A DNA stretch of 64,000 bases from Algoriphagus limi (GCF_024919275.1 NZ_JANWGH010000003.1:409677-473676), one strand, 5' to 3'; shown: positions 20,784 to 29,966, counted from the stretch's first letter. Notes: generated by a model from the sequence alone, not told the origin. Translations and numbers: made by a program.

Positions 20784-21128
20784 ATGAAAAAAGTGATCAA
20801 AAAGCAGGCTAAACTGCATGTGAAGACCGGAGATACCGTAAAGGTGATCGCTGGTGATGATAAAGGTAAAACAGGGAAAATCCTTGCTGTCGATACCCAA
20901 AAGCAAAGAGCTTTTGTAGAAGGAATCAACATCGTGACTAAGCACGTGAAGCCTACTGCAGCTAAGCCTCAAGGCGGTATCGAAAAGAAAGAAGCTTCTG
21001 TACATATCAGTAATTTGATGTTGATCGACCCTAAGACTGGGGAGGCAACTCGTACAGGACGCAAGCAAGGAGAAAACGGGAAACTAGTTAGATATTCTAA
21101 GAAAACAGGGGAGGTGATCAATGGCTAA
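20784..21128 (+). CDS. rplX: 50S ribosomal protein L24
   Basis: L24 starts large-subunit assembly and lies at the tunnel exit. The 114-residue product has a KOW motif ([20 protein letters not shown], about residues 13-32) and the conserved [10 protein letters not shown]. Its last codons overlap rplE by 8 bases. The same bases, encoding GEVING, also form a strong Shine-Dalgarno match for rplE. Confidence 0.96.
   Translation: MKKVIKKQAKLHVKTGDTVKVIAGDDKGKTGKILAVDTQKQRAFVEGINIVTKHVKPTAAKPQGGIEKKEASVHISNLMLIDPKTGEATRTGRKQGENGKLVRYSKKTGEVING
21110..21119 (+). promoter_or_regulatory. Shine-Dalgarno site for rplE inside rplX
   Basis: GGAGGTGATC at 21110-21119 is complementary over ten bases to the conserved bacterial 16S rRNA 3' end (GATCACCTCC). 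GGAGG ends 6 bases before the rplE ATG at 21121, which is normal spacing. It is the clearest such site found in the window; the other ribosomal genes here lack one. It fixes the rplE start within the rplX frame. Confidence 0.7.
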
Positions 21129-21681
21129 TCCCAGAATGAAAGAAAAATACCTGAACGATATCGTTCCGGCATTAAAGGAGAAATTCCAGTATAAATCTGT
21201 AATGCAGGTTCCTAAGTTGAGCAAGATTGTGATTAACAAAGGAATCGGTGCTGCCGTAGCTGACAAGAAATTGGTAGACCAGGGAGTAGAAGAACTTTCT
21301 TTGATCAGTGGTCAGCGTGCAGTAGCTACTATCGCTAAGAAATCTGTGTCCAACTTTAAGCTTCGTGAAGGCATGCCTATTGGAGCAAAGGTTACCTTGA
21401 GAGGTGAGAGAATGTATGAATTCTTGGACAGATTGATGACTGTAGCTTTGCCTCGTGTACGAGACTTCAAAGGAATCTCCGATAAAGGTTTCGATGGAAG
21501 AGGAAACTATACTTTAGGTGTGACTGAGCAGATTATCTTCCCAGAGATCTCCATCGAAAAAGTGAATAGAATCTCCGGTATGGACATCACTTTTGTGACT
21601 TCCGCTAATACCGATGAAGAAAGTTTTGCATTGCTCAAAGCTTTCGGAATGCCTTTCGTCAATAAAAATAATCCACAATAA
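21121..21681 (+). CDS. rplE: 50S ribosomal protein L5
   Basis: L5 carries 5S rRNA into the large subunit and contacts P-site tRNA. The 186-residue product has [23 protein letters not shown] at its start, the [23 protein letters not shown] loop, and ends with the domain [27 protein letters not shown]. It overlaps rplX by 8 bases and has a canonical Shine-Dalgarno sequence, unlike its neighbours. Confidence 0.97.
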   Translation: MANPRMKEKYLNDIVPALKEKFQYKSVMQVPKLSKIVINKGIGAAVADKKLVDQGVEELSLISGQRAVATIAKKSVSNFKLREGMPIGAKVTLRGERMYEFLDRLMTVALPRVRDFKGISDKGFDGRGNYTLGVTEQIIFPEISIEKVNRISGMDITFVTSANTDEESFALLKAFGMPFVNKNNPQ

Positions 21682-21682
21682 T

Positions 21683-21952
21683 ATGGCTAGAGAGTCCATC
21701 AAAGCTCGTGAGAGAAAAAGAGAGCGCTTGGTAGCCAAGTATGCTAAGAAAAGAGCTGAGCTGAAAGCAGCTGGTGATTACGAAGCACTTGATAAATTAC
21801 CAAGAAATGCCTCTCCGGTAAGACTTCATAACCGATGCAAACTTACCGGCCGTCCAAAAGGCTACATGAGAAAGTTTGGTATCAATCGTGTTACTTTCCG
21901 GGAAATGGCCGCTGCAGGTAAGATTCCGGGAATCACTAAGTCCAGCTGGTAA
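21683..21952 (+). CDS. rpsN: 30S ribosomal protein S14 (zinc-free form)
   Basis: S14 stabilises the 30S head near S3 and S10. The start is ATG 21683, one base after the rplE stop; an in-frame start at 21614 would run inside rplE and is rejected. The 89-residue product has the long form and the signature [28 protein letters not shown] but no CxxC...CxxC zinc ribbon, so it is the C-minus type. A promoter for rpsH follows it. Confidence 0.96.
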   Translation: MARESIKARERKRERLVAKYAKKRAELKAAGDYEALDKLPRNASPVRLHNRCKLTGRPKGYMRKFGINRVTFREMAAAGKIPGITKSSW

Positions 21953-21966
21953 AATCACGACAGTAG

Positions 21967-21998
21967 TTTTTATTTAAAAAATCAATTCGTAACTTTGC
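21967..21998 (+). promoter_or_regulatory. Internal promoter upstream of rpsH
   Basis: TTTT at 21967-21970 (in place of TTTG), exactly 19 bases, then TAACTTTG at 21990-21997 (followed by C). It sits in the 81-base gap between rpsN and rpsH, the widest gap in the spc cluster, and probably gives extra transcription of the second half of the ribosomal genes. Confidence 0.7.
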
Positions 21999-21999
21999 A

Positions 22000-22014
22000 C
22001 GCCCAAAACGGGCG
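22000..22014 (+). other. Hairpin at the 5' end of the rpsH leader
   Basis: CGCCC (22000-22004) and GGGCG (22010-22014) form a 5-bp G/C stem around AAAAC, close to the start site predicted from the 21990 -7 box. There is no U-tract. It could stabilise the transcript 5' end or bind a ribosomal protein; this is inference. Confidence 0.5.
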
Positions 22015-22033
22015 GAGCTAGACTTAAAATATC

Positions 22034-22429
22034 ATGACTGATCCAATAGCCGATTATCTAACCCGATTGAGAAATGCCATCAAGGCTTCTCATCGAATCG
22101 TAGAAATTCCTGCTTCAAACATCAAGAAGGAAATCACGAAAGTATTGCATGATAAAGGTTACATCCAAAACTATAAGTTTGAGGATAATGGACCTCAGGG
22201 CACTATCAAAATTGCCTTGAAGTATAATCCTGTAACCAAGCAAAATGCAATCATCAACTTAAGTCGTGTTTCCAAGCCAGGGCTTCGTAAATACGCAAAA
22301 CATGATGAGCTTCCTCGTGTCATTAATGGACTAGGTGTAGCTATCATTTCTACCTCTAAAGGGGTAATGACTGATAAAGAAGCCCGCAATGAAGGCATTG
22401 GGGGTGAAGTACTTTGCTACGTATATTAA
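22034..22429 (+). CDS. rpsH: 30S ribosomal protein S8
   Basis: S8 binds the central domain of 16S rRNA and in E. coli also represses the spc operon. The 131-residue product begins [20 protein letters not shown] and ends with [22 protein letters not shown], both diagnostic. It is the first gene behind the internal promoter at 21967-21998 and 9 bases before rplF. Confidence 0.97.
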   Translation: MTDPIADYLTRLRNAIKASHRIVEIPASNIKKEITKVLHDKGYIQNYKFEDNGPQGTIKIALKYNPVTKQNAIINLSRVSKPGLRKYAKHDELPRVINGLGVAIISTSKGVMTDKEARNEGIGGEVLCYVY

Positions 22430-22438
22430 TTTACTATC

Positions 22439-22996
22439 ATGTCAAGAATAGGTAAAAAACCAATAGATCTACCCAGCGGTGTTACTGTAGACGTGACTGC
22501 TCACGGAGTGGTTACTGTTAAAGGTCCAAAGGGTACACTGGTACAGCAGGTAAATCCTGATATCCAGGTGAAAGTTGAAGGAAATGAGGTTGTCGTTTCC
22601 CGACCTACTGACTCTAAGCGTCATAAATCCATGCACGGATTGTACCGTTCATTGATCAATAATATGGTCATCGGTGTTTCCGAAGGATACAAGAAAGAGC
22701 TTGAATTGGTTGGTGTGGGTTACAAAGCTTCTAACCAGGGACAGGTGCTAGAACTCAACTTGGGTTATTCGCACAGTATCTTCTTTGCATTGCCAGCTGA
22801 TGTAGCTGTTAAAACTGAAACAGCTAAGGGTAAAAACCCAATCATCACGCTAGAAGCAATTGACAAGGAATTGATCGGACAAGTAGCTGCTAAAATCAGA
22901 TCCCTTCGTAAGATCGAACCTTACAAAGGAAAAGGTGTCCGTTTTGTTGGTGAACAAATTAGACGTAAGGCTGGTAAAACTGCCGCTAAAAAATAA
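22439..22996 (+). CDS. rplF: 50S ribosomal protein L6
   Basis: L6 lies near the factor-binding site of the large subunit. The 185-residue product starts MSRIGKKPIDLPSGVTV and contains the two-domain repeat of the family, ending with the PYKGKGVRFVGEQIRRKAGKT signature. It lies between rpsH and rplR with gaps of 9 and 6 bases. Confidence 0.97.
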   Translation: MSRIGKKPIDLPSGVTVDVTAHGVVTVKGPKGTLVQQVNPDIQVKVEGNEVVVSRPTDSKRHKSMHGLYRSLINNMVIGVSEGYKKELELVGVGYKASNQGQVLELNLGYSHSIFFALPADVAVKTETAKGKNPIITLEAIDKELIGQVAAKIRSLRKIEPYKGKGVRFVGEQIRRKAGKTAAKK

Positions 22997-23002
22997 TAGG
23001 TT

Positions 23003-23353
23003 ATGGCATTTAATAAGAATTCCAGAAGACTTAGAATCAAGCAGGGTATTCGGAAAAAAATTTCCGGTACTGATTCCAGACCTCGTTTATCCGTATTCAA
23101 GAGTAATACGGGGATTTATGCACAATTGGTGGATGACCTTAAAGGGCATACCCTTGCATCTGCTTCTTCAAAGGAGCTAGGAGCCAAGAAAAACGTCAAT
23201 GTGGAGATCTCTAAGGAAGTAGGTAAAAAGCTTGCTGAAAGAGCTACTGCAAATGGTGTTGAAGTAGTGGTATTTGATCGAAACGGTTATTTGTACCATG
23301 GAAATGTAAAAGCTTTGGCAGAAGGTGCTAGAGAGGGAGGCCTTAAATTTTAA
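23003..23353 (+). CDS. rplR: 50S ribosomal protein L18
   Basis: L18 binds 5S rRNA with L5 and L25. The 116-residue product has the basic start [20 protein letters not shown], the central [18 protein letters not shown] strand and [24 protein letters not shown] at the end. It is in the standard position between rplF and rpsE, 6 bases from each. Confidence 0.97.
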   Translation: MAFNKNSRRLRIKQGIRKKISGTDSRPRLSVFKSNTGIYAQLVDDLKGHTLASASSKELGAKKNVNVEISKEVGKKLAERATANGVEVVVFDRNGYLYHGNVKALAEGAREGGLKF

Positions 23354-23359
23354 TCAGCT

Positions 23360-23878
23360 ATGTCTCAACTAAGAAAAAAGCCTATCAGGGCTACAGATAC
23401 AGAACTTAAAGAAAAGGTAGTAGCGATCAATCGTGTTGCCAAAGTAGTTAAAGGTGGTCGTCGATTCTCGTTTTCCGCTATCGTAGTTGTTGGTGACGGA
23501 AATGGTGTAGTGGGTTACGGATTAGGTAAAGCTAATGAGGTAACTGACGCTATCACTAAAGGAATTGAGGATGCTAAGAAAAACTTGGTAAAGGTTCCAG
23601 TTTTGAAAGGAACTATTCCTCACGAGCAGATTGGTAAATTCGGTGGTGGTCTAGTATTGATTAAGCCTGCAGCTGCTGGTACCGGTGTGATTGCCGGTGG
23701 TGCGATGCGTGCTGTACTTGAATCAGCTGGTGTAACTGACGTTTTGGCAAAGTCAAAAGGTTCTTCTAACCCTCACAACGTGGTTAAAGCAACTATTGAT
23801 GCCTTAATGCATTTGCGTGACGCAATCGCCGTTTCTCAGCAGCGTGGTGTTAAAATGTCTAAAGTTTTTAACGGATAA
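23360..23878 (+). CDS. rpsE: 30S ribosomal protein S5
   Basis: S5 lines the mRNA entry tunnel and affects decoding accuracy. The 172-residue product has the double-stranded-RNA-like fold with [21 protein letters not shown] and [10 protein letters not shown], then [20 protein letters not shown]. It precedes rpmD with TAATCATCATG at the junction (23876-23886). Confidence 0.97.
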   Translation: MSQLRKKPIRATDTELKEKVVAINRVAKVVKGGRRFSFSAIVVVGDGNGVVGYGLGKANEVTDAITKGIEDAKKNLVKVPVLKGTIPHEQIGKFGGGLVLIKPAAAGTGVIAGGAMRAVLESAGVTDVLAKSKGSSNPHNVVKATIDALMHLRDAIAVSQQRGVKMSKVFNG

Positions 23879-23883
23879 TCATC

Positions 23884-24063
23884 ATGGCGAAGATCAAAAT
23901 CACACAAATCAAGTCGACCATCAAAAGACCAAAAGATCAAAAAGCTACAATCGTTGCTCTTGGACTTGGTAAGATCAACAGAACTGTGGAAGTGGAAAAC
24001 ACTCCTCAGATCGCCGGGATGGTCAGAAAAGTAAATCATCTTGTAAAAGTAGAGGAAGCTTAA
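23884..24063 (+). CDS. rpmD: 50S ribosomal protein L30
   Basis: L30 is a small peripheral protein of the large subunit. The 59-residue product ([18 protein letters not shown], then [16 protein letters not shown] and ending [10 protein letters not shown]) is complete and typical. It fits exactly in the gap between rpsE and rplO and keeps the standard order. Its stop is joined to rplO by TAA-TC-ATG (24061-24068). Confidence 0.96.
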   Translation: MAKIKITQIKSTIKRPKDQKATIVALGLGKINRTVEVENTPQIAGMVRKVNHLVKVEEA

Positions 24064-24065
24064 TC

Positions 24066-24512
24066 ATGAAACTGCATACATTAAAACCAGCGGATGGTTC
24101 TACCAAGAACCGAAAGCGAATTGGTCGAGGTCCAGGCTCCGGTAGAGGAGGGACTTCCACCAGAGGACATAAAGGTGCCAAATCTCGTTCCGGCTACAAG
24201 CGTAAACTAGGCTTTGAAGGTGGTCAGATGCCTCTTCAAAGAAGAGTTCCTAAGTTTGGCTTTAAAAGTCTAAACCGAGTTGAGTTCAAACCGGTAAATT
24301 TGGATACCTTGCAGCAGCTTGCTACGGATTACAAATTGGAGACTATCGATTTCGATACCATGGTAGCTCATGGAATTGCTTCCAAGAATGACAAAGTAAA
24401 AGTCCTTGGTGGTGGCGAATTGTCTTCTAAGGTTTCCGTAACGGCTCATAGCTTCTCTGCAAGCGCTGTTGAGTCCATTGAAAAAGCGGGTGGTTCCGTT
24501 AACAGAATTTAA
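24066..24512 (+). CDS. rplO: 50S ribosomal protein L15
   Basis: L15 joins late in large-subunit assembly and has a long basic N-terminal extension. The 148-residue product shows this extension (KRIGRGPGSGRGGTSTRGHK) and the QMPLQRRVPKFGF motif, then a globular C-terminal half ending in AGGSVNRI. It lies between rpmD and secY, as in most bacteria. Confidence 0.97.
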   Translation: MKLHTLKPADGSTKNRKRIGRGPGSGRGGTSTRGHKGAKSRSGYKRKLGFEGGQMPLQRRVPKFGFKSLNRVEFKPVNLDTLQQLATDYKLETIDFDTMVAHGIASKNDKVKVLGGGELSSKVSVTAHSFSASAVESIEKAGGSVNRI

Positions 24513-24516
24513 TTAA

Positions 24517-25836
24517 ATGAAAAAGTTTATTTCGACAGTTAAGAATATTTTCTCTATTGAAGACCTTCGAGTAAGGATTCTCAATACGGTAGGATTCCTA
24601 ATCATTTTCCGATTGGGATCTTTCGTTGTTCTTCCCGGTGTAGATCCTTCTAGATTGGGTGGTCCTCAGGAGGGAATTTTTGGCTTGATTGATACTTTCC
24701 TAGGTGGAGCATTTAGTAATGCCTCCATTTTTGGATTGGGAATCATGCCATATATCTCTGCTTCCATCGTGTTGCAGTTGTTGACTGTCGGGGTTCCTTA
24801 TTTCCAAAAAATGCAAAAGGAAGGGGAGTCTGGTCGTAAAAGAATCAATCAGATTACCCGTGTCTTGACCATTTTAATTACTATAGCACAAGGTATTGGA
24901 TATGTCACTGCTACCATTCTTCCAACAGGAGCAGTAATGGTAAGTACTGGTTTGTTCATGTTCAGTTCTTTGGTGTTGCTTTCTGCTGGAACCATGTTCT
25001 GTATGTGGTTAGGAGAAAAGATTACTGAAAAAGGAATCGGCAATGGTATTTCCATGTTGATCATGATCGGTATCATCTCCAGATTCCCAGGGGCAATTAT
25101 TGCTGAGGTTTTGGAAAAAGGATCTTCAGGTTTACTCCTGTTATTGATAGAAGCTGGCGTTCTTTTCTTCGTAGTAGTTGGAGTTGTTGCTTTGACTGAA
25201 GCTACAAGAAGAATACCTGTTCAGTATGCCAAGCAAGTGGTAGGTGGAAAAGTATATGGCGGTCAGCGTCAATACATTCCTATCAAAGTAAATGCTTCTG
25301 GGGTAATGCCTATCATTTTTGCTCAGTCTTTGATGTTTGTGCCTGCTTTGATTGCACAGATTTGGGCTGGTGAAAGTGATATTGCAAACTACATTGGAAC
25401 CACCTTCTCTGACTTTACTTCTTGGCAATACAATTTGTTGTTTGCTGTTTTGATTATTGTCTTCACATTCTTCTATACTGCGATTACTGTTAATCCGGAG
25501 CAGATTGCTGAAGATATGAAGCGAAACGGCGGCTTCGTTCCTGGAATTAAGCCGGGAGCACCGACTGCTGAATTTATTGATGGTATCATCTCTAAGATTA
25601 CGCTTCCTGGTTCAGTCTTATTGGCTGTAGTTGCGATTCTTCCTGCCTTGGCAATTATTGCAGGTGTAGGTGGAGAGTTTGCTCAATTCTATGGAGGTAC
25701 TTCTCTTCTAATTATGGTTGGTGTGATTATGGATACCCTTCGTCAAATCGAAAGTTATCTATTGATGCGTCACTATGAAGGAATGATGAAGAGTGGTAAT
25801 ATGAAGAATAACGCTTCAAATTACCAAGTAGCTTAA
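24517..25836 (+). CDS. secY: Preprotein translocase subunit SecY
   Basis: SecY is the channel of the Sec export machine in the inner membrane. The 439-residue product has ten predicted membrane segments, the LRVRILNTVGFLIIFRLGSFV start, the plug and TM2 region (FGLGIMPYISASIVLQLL) and the cytoplasmic loop YAKQVVGGKVYGGQRQYIPIKVN that binds SecA and ribosomes. It follows rplO by 4 bases and is followed by map after a 1-base gap, so ribosome supply and export are expressed together. Confidence 0.97.
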   Translation: MKKFISTVKNIFSIEDLRVRILNTVGFLIIFRLGSFVVLPGVDPSRLGGPQEGIFGLIDTFLGGAFSNASIFGLGIMPYISASIVLQLLTVGVPYFQKMQKEGESGRKRINQITRVLTILITIAQGIGYVTATILPTGAVMVSTGLFMFSSLVLLSAGTMFCMWLGEKITEKGIGNGISMLIMIGIISRFPGAIIAEVLEKGSSGLLLLLIEAGVLFFVVVGVVALTEATRRIPVQYAKQVVGGKVYGGQRQYIPIKVNASGVMPIIFAQSLMFVPALIAQIWAGESDIANYIGTTFSDFTSWQYNLLFAVLIIVFTFFYTAITVNPEQIAEDMKRNGGFVPGIKPGAPTAEFIDGIISKITLPGSVLLAVVAILPALAIIAGVGGEFAQFYGGTSLLIMVGVIMDTLRQIESYLLMRHYEGMMKSGNMKNNASNYQVA

Positions 25837-25837
25837 G

Positions 25838-26611
25838 ATGATTCATTATAAGACCTCAGAAGAGGTTCAAAAGATTAAAGAAAGTGCCGATATTCTAGCG
25901 AAAGCCCATGGGGAAATAGCTAAGAATATTAAGATAGGGGTAAAGACCTCTTATCTAGATAAAATTGCTGAAGAGTTTATCAGGGATCATGGAGCTGTTC
26001 CATCCTTTAAAGGATATAATGGCTTTCCTGCTTCACTCTGTATTTCCGTGAATGAAGTTGTTGTTCACGGATTTCCCAGCGAGTATGAATTGAAAGATGG
26101 CGATATAATCTCAGTAGATTGTGGAGTCTTTCACCAAGGTTTTCATAGCGATTCCGCTTATACGTATCCCGTAGGTGAAGTTTCATCCCCAGTCTTAGAT
26201 TTATTACGTGCCACTAAGGATTCACTCTATTTGGGAATAGAAAAAGCAGTTTTTGGAAATAGGATTGGGGATATAGGTCATGCGATTCAAAAATTCGTTG
26301 AAGCCAAAGGTTATACCGTTGTTCGCGAATTAGTAGGTCACGGACTGGGACGAAATCTTCACGAATCTCCCGAAGTTCCCAATTACGGCAAAAAAGGCAG
26401 CGGTCCCTTGTTAAAGGAAGGGATGGTAATTGCGATTGAGCCCATGATTAATCTTGGAACGCGAAATATCGTCCAAGAGCGAGATGGCTGGACTATCCGA
26501 ACTGCGGATCGAAAACCATCAGCTCATTATGAGCATACAGTTGCAATTTTCGAAGATCGAACTGAAGTATTGACTTCACATAAATACATAGAAGAGAATT
26601 ATAAATTCTAA
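25838..26611 (+). CDS. map: Methionine aminopeptidase, type I
   Basis: This metal-dependent enzyme removes the initiator methionine from new proteins. The 257-residue product has all five metal ligands: Asp94 (VDCGV), Asp105 (HSDSAYT), His168 ([12 protein letters not shown]), Glu201 (IAIEPMI) and Glu232 (HYEHTVAI), plus His77 at the active site. It lies between secY and infA; adk, often found here in other phyla, is absent. The start codon lies one base after the secY stop. Confidence 0.97.
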   Translation: MIHYKTSEEVQKIKESADILAKAHGEIAKNIKIGVKTSYLDKIAEEFIRDHGAVPSFKGYNGFPASLCISVNEVVVHGFPSEYELKDGDIISVDCGVFHQGFHSDSAYTYPVGEVSSPVLDLLRATKDSLYLGIEKAVFGNRIGDIGHAIQKFVEAKGYTVVRELVGHGLGRNLHESPEVPNYGKKGSGPLLKEGMVIAIEPMINLGTRNIVQERDGWTIRTADRKPSAHYEHTVAIFEDRTEVLTSHKYIEENYKF

Positions 26612-26612
26612 T

Positions 26613-26831
26613 ATGGCCAAACAAACTTCTATCGAGCAGGATGGGACAATCATCGAAGCCCTATCCAATGCGATGTTTAAAGTAGAACTAGAAAATGGGC
26701 ATCAGTTGATTGCGCACATTTCCGGGAAAATGAGGATGAATTATATCAAAATCCTCCCCGGTGATCGGGTCAAGTTGGAGCTTTCTCCCTATGACCTTTC
26801 CAAAGGAAGAATAGTATATAGATATAAATAA
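26613..26831 (+). CDS. infA: Translation initiation factor IF-1
   Basis: IF-1 binds the 30S A site during initiation. The 72-residue product is a single OB fold, with [22 protein letters not shown] and [19 protein letters not shown], and is the usual length. It begins 1 base after the map stop and precedes rpmJ by 6 bases. Confidence 0.97.
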   Translation: MAKQTSIEQDGTIIEALSNAMFKVELENGHQLIAHISGKMRMNYIKILPGDRVKLELSPYDLSKGRIVYRYK

Positions 26832-26837
26832 AAGAAA

Positions 26838-26954
26838 ATGAAAGTAAGGGCATCTATCAAAAAGAGAAGCGCTGACTGTAAGGTGATCAGAAGAAAAGGA
26901 AAGCTTTACGTCATCAACAAAAAGAATCCTAAGTTTAAACAAAGACAAGGTTAA
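26838..26954 (+). CDS. rpmJ: 50S ribosomal protein L36 (zinc-free form)
   Basis: L36 is the smallest ribosomal protein and bridges 23S rRNA helices. The 38-residue product runs [20 protein letters not shown] to NPKFKQRQG. Only one cysteine is present, and the His of the usual NPKHKQRQG is Phe, so it is the C-minus form that does not hold zinc. It lies between infA and rpsM, 4 bases before the latter, as in most bacteria. Confidence 0.95.
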   Translation: MKVRASIKKRSADCKVIRRKGKLYVINKKNPKFKQRQG

Positions 26955-26958
26955 GATT

Positions 26959-27336
26959 ATGGCTAGAATTGCAGGTGTAGATATACCAGACCATAAGCGT
27001 GGCGAAATCGGGCTAACCTATATCTTCGGAATTGGCCGAAGCTCCGCCAGAGCGATCCTGAACAAAGCCGGAATTTCCTTTGACAAAAAGGCCGGTGAAT
27101 GGGATGATGACGAGTCTACTAAGATTCGTAACATCATCGCTGAAGAATACCGGACTGAAGGTGTTCTTAAGTCTGAAGTACAATTGAACATCAAGCGATT
27201 GATGGATATCGGTTGTTATCGAGGATTGAGACACAGAAAAGGACTTCCTGTGCGTGGTCAAAAGACCAAAAACAACGCCAGAACAAGAAAGGGTAAGCGT
27301 AAAACTGTTGCTAACAAGAAGAAGGCAACTAAATAA
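26959..27336 (+). CDS. rpsM: 30S ribosomal protein S13
   Basis: S13 lies at the top of the 30S head and contacts P-site tRNA and L5. The 125-residue product begins [26 protein letters not shown], has the helix-two-turn-helix RNA-binding core with [26 protein letters not shown], and ends in a basic tail that reaches the tRNA. It opens the alpha cluster rpsM-rpsK-rpsD-rpoA-rplQ. Confidence 0.97.
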   Translation: MARIAGVDIPDHKRGEIGLTYIFGIGRSSARAILNKAGISFDKKAGEWDDDESTKIRNIIAEEYRTEGVLKSEVQLNIKRLMDIGCYRGLRHRKGLPVRGQKTKNNARTRKGKRKTVANKKKATK

Positions 27337-27351
27337 AACCTGAATTAGATT

Positions 27352-27750
27352 ATGGCTCAGAAAAGAAACGATAAATCAAAAGGTAAAAAGCGAGTTGTAA
27401 AAGTTGAAGCAGTAGGCCAAGCTCACATCAAAGCCTCTTTCAACAACATCATCATCTCTATTACCAACAATGCAGGACAAGTGATCTCTTGGGCATCTGC
27501 CGGTAAAATGGGCTTCAGAGGCTCCAAGAAAAACACTCCCTATGCCGCTCAAATGGCTGCACAAAACTGTGGTCAGGTAGCCTACGATTTGGGATTGAGA
27601 AAAATCGAGGTTTTTGTAAAAGGACCTGGTGCAGGTCGTGAATCTGCAATCAGAACTTTGCAAAACGTAGGATTGGACGTTACAACTATCATTGATGTGA
27701 CTCCACTTCCTCACAACGGTTGTAGACCTCCTAAGCGTAGAAGAGTTTAA
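27352..27750 (+). CDS. rpsK: 30S ribosomal protein S11
   Basis: S11 forms part of the platform near the mRNA exit. The 132-residue product has [21 protein letters not shown] and the diagnostic C-terminal [18 protein letters not shown]. The basic N-terminal tail ([16 protein letters not shown]) is longer than in E. coli but common outside it. It lies 15 bases after rpsM and 18 before rpsD. Confidence 0.97.
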   Translation: MAQKRNDKSKGKKRVVKVEAVGQAHIKASFNNIIISITNNAGQVISWASAGKMGFRGSKKNTPYAAQMAAQNCGQVAYDLGLRKIEVFVKGPGAGRESAIRTLQNVGLDVTTIIDVTPLPHNGCRPPKRRRV

Positions 27751-27768
27751 TTTTAAAACAGAAAGAGA

Positions 27769-28377
27769 ATGGCTAGATATACAGGTCCTAAATCCAAGAT
27801 CGCCAGAAAATTTGGCGAGCCTATTGAAGGGCATAGCAAAGCACTTCAAAAGAAAAACTACCCTCCAGGACAGCACGGAAGAGGTCGTAGAAAGAAGCAA
27901 TCTGAATATGCTATTCAGCTTGCCGAAAAGCAAAAAGCTAAATACATCTACGGAGTATTGGAAAGACAATTCGCGAAATTGTTTGACATTGCTTCCCGTA
28001 AGACTGGAATTACCGGTGAAAACCTTCTTCAGCTTTTAGAAGCAAGATTGGACAACACCGTCTATAGATTGGGAATTGCTCCTACTCGTCGTGCAGCAAG
28101 ACAGCTTGTTTCTCACAAGCACATCTTAGTTAACGGAGAAGTAGTGAATATTCCTTCTTTCACCTTGAGACCAGGTGATGTTGTTTCTGTACGTGAGCGT
28201 TCCAAGTCTTTGGAAGCTGTTACAGACAGCTTGGCTGGTACCGGAGGTGCACACAAGTACTCTTGGTTGGAGTGGGACAAGCCTACCCTAACCGGAAAGT
28301 TCGTCAGCATTCCTTCTCGTGATGATATTCCTGAGAATATCAAAGAGCAGTTGATCGTCGAACTCTACTCTAAGTAA
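27769..28377 (+). CDS. rpsD: 30S ribosomal protein S4 (zinc-free form)
   Basis: S4 starts assembly of the 16S 5' domain and lines the mRNA entry. The 202-residue product has the S4 domain [22 protein letters not shown] with [15 protein letters not shown]. Its N-terminus [18 protein letters not shown] lacks the cysteines that bind zinc in some lineages. In E. coli S4 represses the alpha operon; no pseudoknot was identified here. It precedes rpoA by 36 bases. Confidence 0.97.
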   Translation: MARYTGPKSKIARKFGEPIEGHSKALQKKNYPPGQHGRGRRKKQSEYAIQLAEKQKAKYIYGVLERQFAKLFDIASRKTGITGENLLQLLEARLDNTVYRLGIAPTRRAARQLVSHKHILVNGEVVNIPSFTLRPGDVVSVRERSKSLEAVTDSLAGTGGAHKYSWLEWDKPTLTGKFVSIPSRDDIPENIKEQLIVELYSK

Positions 28378-28413
28378 TATTTTCTATTTTCAGCAAAAAA
28401 CAACGAACAATAT

Positions 28414-29403
28414 ATGTCCATACTAGCATTTCAAATGCCTGAGAAAGTGGTGATGGAAAAGGCTGATGACTTTCACGGCTTATTCACCTTTAAACCACTA
28501 GAAAAAGGCTATGGAGTTACTATCGGTAACGCTCTGAGAAGGATATTGCTTTCTTCGCTGGAGGGTTATGCCATCACTTCCATCAAAATTCCTGGAGTGG
28601 TGCATGAGTTTTCTACCATCGAAGGTGTAGTGGAGGATGTGACCGACATTATTTTGAACTTGAAGCAGGTGCGTTTCAAAAAAGTCCACGAGGCTTTTGA
28701 TGGAAAAATTACTGTCGAAGTTAAAAATCAGTCTGTCTTCACTGCAGGGGACATCGCTAAGTTCACCTCTTCTTTCGAAATCTTGAATCCGGAATTGGTG
28801 ATTTGCCATATCGATGAGTCCAAGACTTTTGAAATCGAATTGACTGTCGAAAAAGGAAGAGGTTATCTACCTGCTGAAGAATCCAAACCAAAGGAACAAA
28901 TATTTGGTCAGATCGCGATCGATGCCATCTTCACACCAATCAAAAACGTGAAGTACAGCGTTGAGAACACTCGAGTTGAGCAAAAGACTGACTTCGAAAA
29001 ATTGATCTTGGAAGTAACTACTGATGGATCTATCCACCCGGAGAAAGCACTTCAGGAATCAGCTAAGATCTTGATCCAACACTTCATGTTGTTCTCTGAC
29101 CAGACCATGGTTCTTGATTCTACCGGTGTGGCTGAGCCAGAACCAATCGATGAGGAGTTCCTTCACATGAGAAAACTACTCAAGACTTCCTTGAGTGATC
29201 TTGACCTTTCCGTTCGGGCATTCAACTGCCTTAAAGCGGCTGATGTCAAGACCTTAGGTGACTTGGCTAAGCTTGAAATCTCTGACATGATGAAATTCCG
29301 AAACTTCGGAAAGAAATCCCTTGCAGAGCTTGAGCAGTTGATTCAAGACAAAGGCCTCACCTTTGGAATGGATATTTCAAAGTATAAACTTGATGAAGAA
29401 TAA
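28414..29403 (+). CDS. rpoA: DNA-directed RNA polymerase subunit alpha
   Basis: The alpha dimer starts polymerase assembly, and its C-terminal domain contacts DNA and activators. The 329-residue product has the N-terminal domain with [20 protein letters not shown] and a C-terminal domain (about 268-315) with [18 protein letters not shown] and [16 protein letters not shown]. It is flanked by rpsD and rplQ; with rpoB, rpoC and rpoZ all core subunits are encoded in this window. Confidence 0.98.
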   Translation: MSILAFQMPEKVVMEKADDFHGLFTFKPLEKGYGVTIGNALRRILLSSLEGYAITSIKIPGVVHEFSTIEGVVEDVTDIILNLKQVRFKKVHEAFDGKITVEVKNQSVFTAGDIAKFTSSFEILNPELVICHIDESKTFEIELTVEKGRGYLPAEESKPKEQIFGQIAIDAIFTPIKNVKYSVENTRVEQKTDFEKLILEVTTDGSIHPEKALQESAKILIQHFMLFSDQTMVLDSTGVAEPEPIDEEFLHMRKLLKTSLSDLDLSVRAFNCLKAADVKTLGDLAKLEISDMMKFRNFGKKSLAELEQLIQDKGLTFGMDISKYKLDEE

Positions 29404-29408
29404 ATAAA

Positions 29409-29966
29409 ATGAGACACGGCAAGAAATTCAACCACCTTGGAAGAAAGGCAGCCCACCGGAAAGCAATGCTATCCAATATGGCCACGTCCTTGATTCTTCA
29501 CAAGCGTATCTCCACCACGCTTGCAAAGGCTAAGGAACTTAAGAAATTTGTAGAGCCTCTGATTACCAGAGCTAAAGAAGATACAACCCACAACCGTCGG
29601 GTAGCATTCTCCTACTTGAAGAACAAAGAAGCGATCAAATCATTGTTTGGTGAAGTGATTGCTAAAGTTGGAACTCGTCCAGGAGGATACACTAGAATTA
29701 TTAAGACTGGTTTCCGATTGGGTGACAACGCAGAAATGTGTATCATCGAATTGGTTGACTTCAACGAATTGATGTTGAAGGAAAGCAAGCCAGCTAAGAA
29801 GACTACTAGAAGATCTAGAAGAGGTTCTGGTAAATCTGCTGAAGCTGCTCCAGCTGCTAAGGAAGAAGTTGTGGAAACTCCACAAGCTGAAGCTGCCGCT
29901 GAAGAGCCTGCTAACGAAGCTCCTGAAGCTTCTGGTGAAAGTTCAGAAGAAACTGAGAAAAACTAA
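29409..29966 (+). CDS. rplQ: 50S ribosomal protein L17 with acidic C-terminal extension
   Basis: L17 is a large-subunit protein near the tunnel exit. Residues 1-120 are the normal domain ([20 protein letters not shown] to [15 protein letters not shown]). After a basic linker ([13 protein letters not shown]) the product continues for about 50 residues of Ala/Glu/Pro-rich low-complexity sequence, giving 185 residues against about 127 in E. coli. The tail is likely disordered and exposed. The gene closes the long ribosomal block and is followed by a terminator. Confidence 0.96.
   Translation: MRHGKKFNHLGRKAAHRKAMLSNMATSLILHKRISTTLAKAKELKKFVEPLITRAKEDTTHNRRVAFSYLKNKEAIKSLFGEVIAKVGTRPGGYTRIIKTGFRLGDNAEMCIIELVDFNELMLKESKPAKKTTRRSRRGSGKSAEAAPAAKEEVVETPQAEAAAEEPANEAPEASGESSEETEKN

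Noticed and set aside
21614-21682. Longer rpsN start within rplE
   Set aside because: It would add 23 residues that overlap rplE in another frame; the S14 family begins at [13 protein letters not shown].
22000-22014. Terminator upstream of rpsH
   Set aside because: The hairpin has no U-tract and lies downstream of a promoter -7 box, so it is in the leader, not at a transcript end.
27376-27969. Long minus-strand frame opposite rpsK and rpsD
   Set aside because: It is a shadow of two highly conserved ribosomal genes, with codon use and product unlike a real protein.
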